DNA from: Hemicentrotus pulcherrimus | Taxonomy: Eukaryota > Echinodermata > Echinoidea > Camarodonta > Strongylocentrotidae | DNA length: 25,872 nt | Direction of reading: 5' to 3' | Assembly (NCBI GenBank): GCA_003118195.1 | Contig: BEXV01000282.1 | Span: 7,152 to 33,023 of the forward strand | Shown here: in pieces, positions 23,901-25,872 of the stretch | Layout of the letters: every line of letters begins with the position of its first letter | How positions within the stretch are numbered: the first letter of the stretch is position 1 | The notes under the pieces: generated by a model | Database searches by the model: none | The model's input: only the letters and a program-made list of their open reading frames with translations | Told to the model about the DNA's origin: nothing | Translations under genes and position numbers: made by a program

Positions 23901-23938
23901 ATCATCACTTCTTTGGGCTGGGCCTTCTTCACCTCCAC
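11802..23938 (-). CDS. msi: Musashi-family RNA-binding protein, 3' half of gene (spliced, five exons)
   Basis: Musashi proteins bind single-stranded mRNA through two RRMs and control translation and stability, notably in neural and stem cells; the C-terminal tail recruits partners such as poly(A)-binding protein in vertebrates (family knowledge). Seen here: five minus-strand exons at 23842-23938, 20001-20078, 16092-16217, 13221-13433 and 11802-11992 total 705 nt, or 235 codons without a stop. Introns begin GT and end AG, and exon phases agree throughout (0/1, 1/1, 1/1, 1/1, 1/0). The N-terminal end of the tail is VEVKKAQPKEV, the Musashi RRM2 end. The C-terminal end is SPGPMDIYGG followed by AASPQP, as in vertebrate MSI1 and MSI2. 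The tail is longer than the roughly 175 residues of vertebrate MSI1. RRM1, most of RRM2 and the promoter are outside the window. The final residues are unresolved. Alternatives such as DAZAP1 or hnRNP A/B fit less well because the distal SPGP block is Musashi-specific. Confidence 0.93.
11993..13220 (-). other. Intron between exons D and E (1,228 nt)
   Basis: Begins gtaggtcgat and ends gacatccacag. The 3' end (about 11997-12060) is an imperfect CATC/TCGTC repeat that acts as the pyrimidine tract. A three-copy minisatellite lies near the 5' end at 13067-13150. No other feature seen. Confidence 0.88.
13067..13150. repeat. Three-copy minisatellite, 30-31 bp unit
   Basis: Copies begin at 13067, 13097 and 13128 with cores TTGGCCACCCAGTAG, TTGGCCACCCTGTAG and TTAGCCACCCTATAC. 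The second and third also share AGCTAACA. The array starts about 70 nt past the exon D donor in the direction of transcription. Confidence 0.8.
13221..13433 (-). CDS. msi: Musashi exon D: Pro/Tyr/Gly-rich disordered segment
   Basis: A 213-nt exon (71 codons), phase 1 at both ends, with acceptor ttgttctatcag behind a pyrimidine-rich stretch and donor CCTCCTG|gtaggt. It reads GIPTYAPGIMMPAAGVPPTP, DRRGQTPITYSYPDYGSAG, PAGRSAPPPPPRNEPSS and MSHQPEYGRDFHQPP. It is clearly more GC-rich than its flanks. The composition is that of an intrinsically disordered tail; the PPPPPR run resembles an SH3 or WW ligand (inference). I see no close vertebrate counterpart, so this looks like a lineage-specific expansion that accounts for much of the extra tail length. 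Two shadow frames are also open here, but only this frame joins exons C and E in phase. Confidence 0.9.
14024..14044. repeat. Poly-A run inside intron C-D
   Basis: About 20 consecutive A residues on the plus strand. No retroposon body or target duplication was seen next to it. Confidence 0.85.
14806..14949. repeat. (CT)n-rich tract
   Basis: About 140 nt of plus-strand pyrimidine dominated by CT repeats, purest near 14864-14885; GA-rich in the Musashi transcript, so complementary to the transcript of the tracts at 8475-8697 and 25587-25678. Confidence 0.9.
16092..16217 (-). CDS. msi: Musashi exon C: Gly-run and RG-rich segment
   Basis: A 126-nt exon, phase 1 at both ends. The split codon from exon B completes as Ala, then YQQPPFAMCGSGGGGG, MGRGSGNRGRPPRG, and TSMGMPSHPHS follow. 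The acceptor is cctcctcctag with a good pyrimidine tract, and the donor is ATTCAG|gtaaac. The start was chosen by phase: two further AGs just inside the exon, at 7 and 10 nt, would both shift the frame. The AY start corresponds to the AAAYGP region of vertebrate Musashi, but the poly-Ala stretch found there is replaced by poly-Gly and an RG-rich patch. RG/RGG patches often bind RNA or are arginine-methylated (general knowledge). The GGC repeat could vary in length between alleles. Confidence 0.9.
16218..20000 (-). other. Intron between exons B and C (3,783 nt)
   Basis: Begins gtaagtgtag and ends cctcctcctag. It contains a MITE at 18791-19034. Open frames on both strands around 17585-17926 have no recognisable product. 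Nothing else supported. Confidence 0.88.
18785..19040. mobile_element. MITE with perfect 14-bp terminal inverted repeats and 6-bp direct flanks
   Basis: The element at 18791-19034 (244 bp) begins CAGACCTGCCAACC and ends with its exact reverse complement. TACCAG lies directly outside each end (18785-18790 and 19035-19040), consistent with a target-site duplication. No coding capacity; a pyrimidine-rich stretch with a GTT repeat lies in the middle. The superfamily is not recognised; 6 bp is an uncommon duplication length, so the edges may be off by a base or two. Confidence 0.82.
20001..20078 (-). CDS. msi: Musashi exon B: Gly/aromatic tail segment
   Basis: A 78-nt exon, phase 1 at both ends, between acceptor tcattcacag and an ideal donor TTTTCAG|gtaagt. 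Joined to exon A it reads GYAAPNFTIGPLGRGYTY then APFPPFFS plus the first base of the next codon. It aligns with the vertebrate segment that runs GYPNF, then a GRGY-type motif and an aromatic/Pro-rich stretch, so the identification is good although identity is modest. In vertebrate MSI1 this part of the tail lies in or near the region reported to bind poly(A)-binding protein; whether that holds here is inference. Skipping it would remove exactly 26 residues without a frameshift. Confidence 0.9.
21141..21296 (-). CDS. msi: Possible in-frame cassette exon with GC-AG donor
   Basis: A GC-richer island inside the intron between exons A and B. Using the acceptor tatatatag and the donor AAAG|gcaagt, the exon is 156 nt (52 codons), starts and ends in phase 1, and stays open in the frame set by exon A. 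It would insert a polar segment beginning DPSNTDTSLLELRLLQAQ, followed by a QQTNNNN run and ending MDTVGNVK, before GYAAPNF. AG|GCAAGT is the usual context of minor GC-AG donors. The acceptor has a poor pyrimidine tract. An alternative is the acceptor attgcag at 21250-21251 with a weak GT donor after 21157, giving 93 nt in another frame, also phase 1/1. I know no homologue of either peptide, so this is inference from composition, phase and splice motifs. It may instead be chance or a decayed exon. Confidence 0.42.
21402..21457. repeat. 18-bp direct duplication
   Basis: TTGCTATCAAACAACAAC occurs at 21402-21419 and again, identical, at 21440-21457, spaced 38 bp. It lies about 110 nt upstream of the possible cassette exon in transcript orientation. 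Confidence 0.85.
23400..23780. repeat. Degenerate GATA/GGAT microsatellite region
   Basis: The purest part is ATAGATAGATAGATAGATAG, starting at 23601. GATA, GGAT and GATG units are scattered on both sides. It ends close to the exon A donor. Confidence 0.85.
23486..23546. repeat. Short inverted repeat, 12-bp arms
   Basis: GTCGCTGGTTTC at 23486-23497 pairs with GAAACCAGTGAC at 23535-23546, 11 of 12 positions, around a loop of 37 nt. Confidence 0.6.
23842..23938 (-). CDS. msi: Musashi exon A: end of RRM2 and start of the tail
   Basis: This 97-nt exon follows a pyrimidine-rich acceptor ending gattaccag and ends at a consensus donor, CTATG|gtaagg. It is read from phase 0 as VEVKKAQPKEVMMPQ, then NAAKNRAAMMRNLYGIY plus the first base of a Gly codon. 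VEVKKAQPKEV is the last beta strand of RRM2 and its flank, nearly invariant in Musashi proteins (vertebrates have VECKKAQPKEVM), and the intron before it sits where vertebrate genes have one. The following KNRAA stretch resembles invertebrate Musashi/Rbp6 tails more than vertebrate ones. This exon gives the gene its identity. The upstream RRM2 exon is not visible between 23939 and 25872. Confidence 0.95.
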
Positions 23939-24034
23939 CTGGTAATCAACAAAAAAGAGAGAAAAATATATAAATACAAATAATAATAATAATAATATTC
24001 TGCTTTAACAAAACTCTTATTATATCTATACAAT

Positions 24035-24152
24035 GTCTCTATAAAGCACTTTACAGATATACTATTACCCCAGTCATCAGATTCAGTGCTTGCCTGCACA
24101 CACTGTGTGCACCATCTCCACTCCCTAGGGAGCATTCCAGCAAGGTGTTACT
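24035..24152 (+). repeat. Dispersed repeat, copy 1
   Basis: Shares an ordered string of motifs with the copy at 24883-24970: CTTTA-AGATATA, TACCCC-GTCATCA, ATTCAG and GCACACA. This copy is longer and continues with CACCATCTCCACTCCCTAGG. No terminal inverted repeats found; the boundaries are approximate. Confidence 0.65.
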
Positions 24153-24410
24153 TGAAGCTCAAAAACTGTTTGACCAAAAATAACAAACAAAGCATTACAT
24201 TAAAACAATACTAGGTATATTGGTAGGTTATCAATGAGATTGGTTAGATGTAATTAAATCTCATCATTTCTTTTGAGCAAAATAATTTCTATATAAGTCA
24301 TTACAATGAAACCTGTACAAATACGAATGTAAAAATTAAAATCTTTCTTAATCCTAACTAATCAAAATATCCTACATCCTTTTTTTCTTCATTACAGTGA
24401 ACAATTCTTT

Positions 24411-24500
24411 CCTGTTTTCACGAAATGACGGTAGTGAGGAAAATCTGCACGCAAATTGTATGTGATTTTCATTCACTACCGTCACTTCGTGAAAATAGGG
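24411..24500. mobile_element. Foldback hairpin / MITE-like inverted repeat
   Basis: The left arm at 24410-24445 and right arm at 24464-24500 pair over about 36 nt with two mismatches and one indel near the core GACGGTAGTGA, around an 18-nt loop. Weaker pairing continues about 8 nt further out. No target duplication was identified. Confidence 0.75.
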
Positions 24501-24882
24501 ACAAATTATGCAAAGTTATGATAGATGTACATGCAACTATGTAACCATTATATTTATATATTTTCAATATTTCAATCTCACAGATCTTACTTCTTTCTTA
24601 TTTTATTAGTATTTTTTTAGAGTGTGTATTAAAGGAACATAAATGTTTGTTAAAAAATGCAAGTTAAAGTCAATGTGTTACATAATTATAACTTTTCTGA
24701 ATACACCTTTTGTATATTTGAATATATATCTTTCCCCTTTTCTTAAAGCTTGATCTAGTCTACATGAAGGAATCGTGTAGGCCTATATGAATGTCTTTCT
24801 CATACTGTTATACATTAATGCTTTCTACTTTTATACACACACAAAAAAAATCATTAAATAACAATAGTTTGTTCTTTTATAG

Positions 24883-24970
24883 CGATTTCAGGATTCCAGG
24901 TCCTCTCAAAGCGCTTTATAGATATATTGATACCCCGGTCATCAAATTCAGGCTAACCCGCACACAATGT
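24883..24970 (+). repeat. Dispersed repeat, copy 2 (truncated)
   Basis: Same orientation as the copy at 24035-24152 and about 75% identical by eye over roughly 60 nt (GCGCTTTATAGATATATT, TACCCCGGTCATCA, CCGCACACAATGT). It lacks the downstream CACCATCTCC part. Confidence 0.6.
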
Positions 24971-25376
24971 ATAAACAAATGTCAACAGAGAATATTTCAG
25001 GAAACAATGTGAAAATATAGAAGAAGAAAAATGATGTCAATATAAAAATGCTGATAAAATGACAAGGAGACAACATAAATTGATAGAGATAGGGATTTAC
25101 AGGTAAAGCTAATGTAATGATTGCTAGTTAAGTGAAGCAATGTTGGGATGAGAAAAACTGATAACAGAGAGATACGTGTGAATATGATAAGATAAATATG
25201 TATGCATAGACAGAAAACAAATAGAGCTTTAACGACATGTATTAAACTATTCCAGCTTTGTGGACATTTCTAGTCTGGCATTAAACAGTGCCTATAGACT
25301 CTGTTTCATCTCGAAAACACAACATTTGATCACTTTAAGGACGGATGGCATTGCTGAGGAAAAATGAAAGATGATA

Positions 25377-25560
25377 TTTCGCGGTCCGGGATGAGTCTCC
25401 CTTCGCTAGATCAAGAAGATCTCGTGGGCTAAAAGAAAAGGCTCTCCCGGCCTACCCCTGTAAGCAGCGTGGAGTGCATGCGCCGAGTGGCGGCAAACGC
25501 AAGGTTCTCATGCTACCCTTTTCTCTACCTTAGCCAATCCGATGGGGATAACTAGCGAGT
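25377..25560. other. GC-rich patch of unknown nature
   Basis: About 180 nt clearly richer in G, C and CpG than its surroundings, with a CCAAT on the plus strand (GCCAATCCGATGG). No ORF, tRNA fold or inverted ends were recognised. It could be an old repeat, an alternative promoter or first exon, or a structural RNA; I cannot tell which. Confidence 0.45.
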
Positions 25561-25586
25561 GAGCATGACACAGAGATGAAAAGGAG

Positions 25587-25620
25587 ATTGAGAGATAGAG
25601 AGAGAGAGATGGATGCAGAT

Positions 25621-25660
<40 letters not shown>

Positions 25661-25678
25661 GAAAGAGAAAGAGAGAAA
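25587..25678. repeat. (GA)n tracts
   Basis: GA repeats at about 25587-25607 and 25621-25678, followed by GACA-type repeats to about 25790; polypyrimidine in the transcript. Confidence 0.9.
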
Positions 25679-25847
25679 CATAGCTGAACATATACAAACA
25701 GAGCGATGGATGGCGGATGTGGACAGAGAAAACTAGATGAACAGAGAAAGATAAACAGACAAAGAGAGACAGAGAAAGAGAGACAGACAGAATGATTACA
25801 AATAGATATTAAGAGATACACAGAAAATCAAGAGACAGGACCACACC

Positions 25848-25870
25848 AAAAAAAAAAAAAAAAAAAAAAA
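25848..25870. repeat. Poly-A run at the right edge
   Basis: Twenty-three A residues on the plus strand ending two bases before the window edge. Confidence 0.9.
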
Positions 25871-25872
25871 GG

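Larger units (their letters stand above)
23939..25872 (-). other. Intron upstream of exon A (partial, at least 1,934 nt)
   Basis: It ends in a pyrimidine-rich acceptor, gattaccag. No RRM2 exon was found here, so the next exon upstream is beyond the window. It contains a TAA microsatellite (23986-23998), two copies of a dispersed repeat, a foldback hairpin, a GC-rich patch and GA tracts. Confidence 0.8.

Noticed and set aside
25552..25821. 89-codon minus-strand open frame
   Set aside because: Ser/Leu/Cys repeat protein created by the GA microsatellite.
1..25872. Retroviral, LINE or transposase coding sequence
   Set aside because: No open frame on either strand shows reverse transcriptase, integrase or transposase motifs; the mobile elements seen are short and non-autonomous.

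Overview
The window is animal nuclear DNA: AT-rich, intron-dominated, with microsatellites and degraded small transposons. Its one recognisable gene is a Musashi-family RNA-binding protein on the minus strand. Five coding exons were read by eye with matching splice sites and phases: 23842-23938, 20001-20078, 16092-16217, 13221-13433 and 11802-11992. Joined, they give 235 codons with no internal stop. The first exon carries the family signature VEVKKAQPKEV at the end of RRM2, and the last carries the conserved block SPGPMDIYGG...AASPQP. RRM1 and most of RRM2 lie beyond the right edge.

The organism looks like an invertebrate deuterostome, most likely a sea urchin or other echinoderm. That is an inference from the vertebrate-like C-terminus, the long introns and the repeat style; the species cannot be fixed from this sequence.

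Layout, right to left in the direction of transcription: upstream intron (23939-25872) with GA tracts, a GC-rich patch, a foldback hairpin and two copies of a dispersed repeat; exon A; a 3.8 kb intron with a possible 156-nt cassette exon (21141-21296) that would use a GC-AG donor; exon B; a 3.8 kb intron with a complete-looking MITE (18791-19034); exon C; a 2.7 kb intron with a pyrimidine tract; exon D; a 1.2 kb intron with a three-copy minisatellite; exon E. About 11.8 kb follows, which should hold the last intron, the terminal exon and the 3'UTR. It contains another MITE, a foldback element, a tRNA-derived SINE, a homopolymer hairpin and G-rich and GA-rich tracts. The terminal exon is unresolved: exon E either runs two codons past a strong donor to a stop, or splices to a distal exon. 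A weak candidate at 2305-2340 ends in GYH-stop, as vertebrate Musashi proteins do.

The main point of interest is modular exon design. Every internal junction after exon A is phase 1, so exons B, C, D and the possible cassette can each be skipped without a frameshift, which would allow many C-terminal tails behind constant RRMs. I see no prokaryotic-type system, CRISPR array, rRNA gene, functional tRNA gene or intact transposase in the window.
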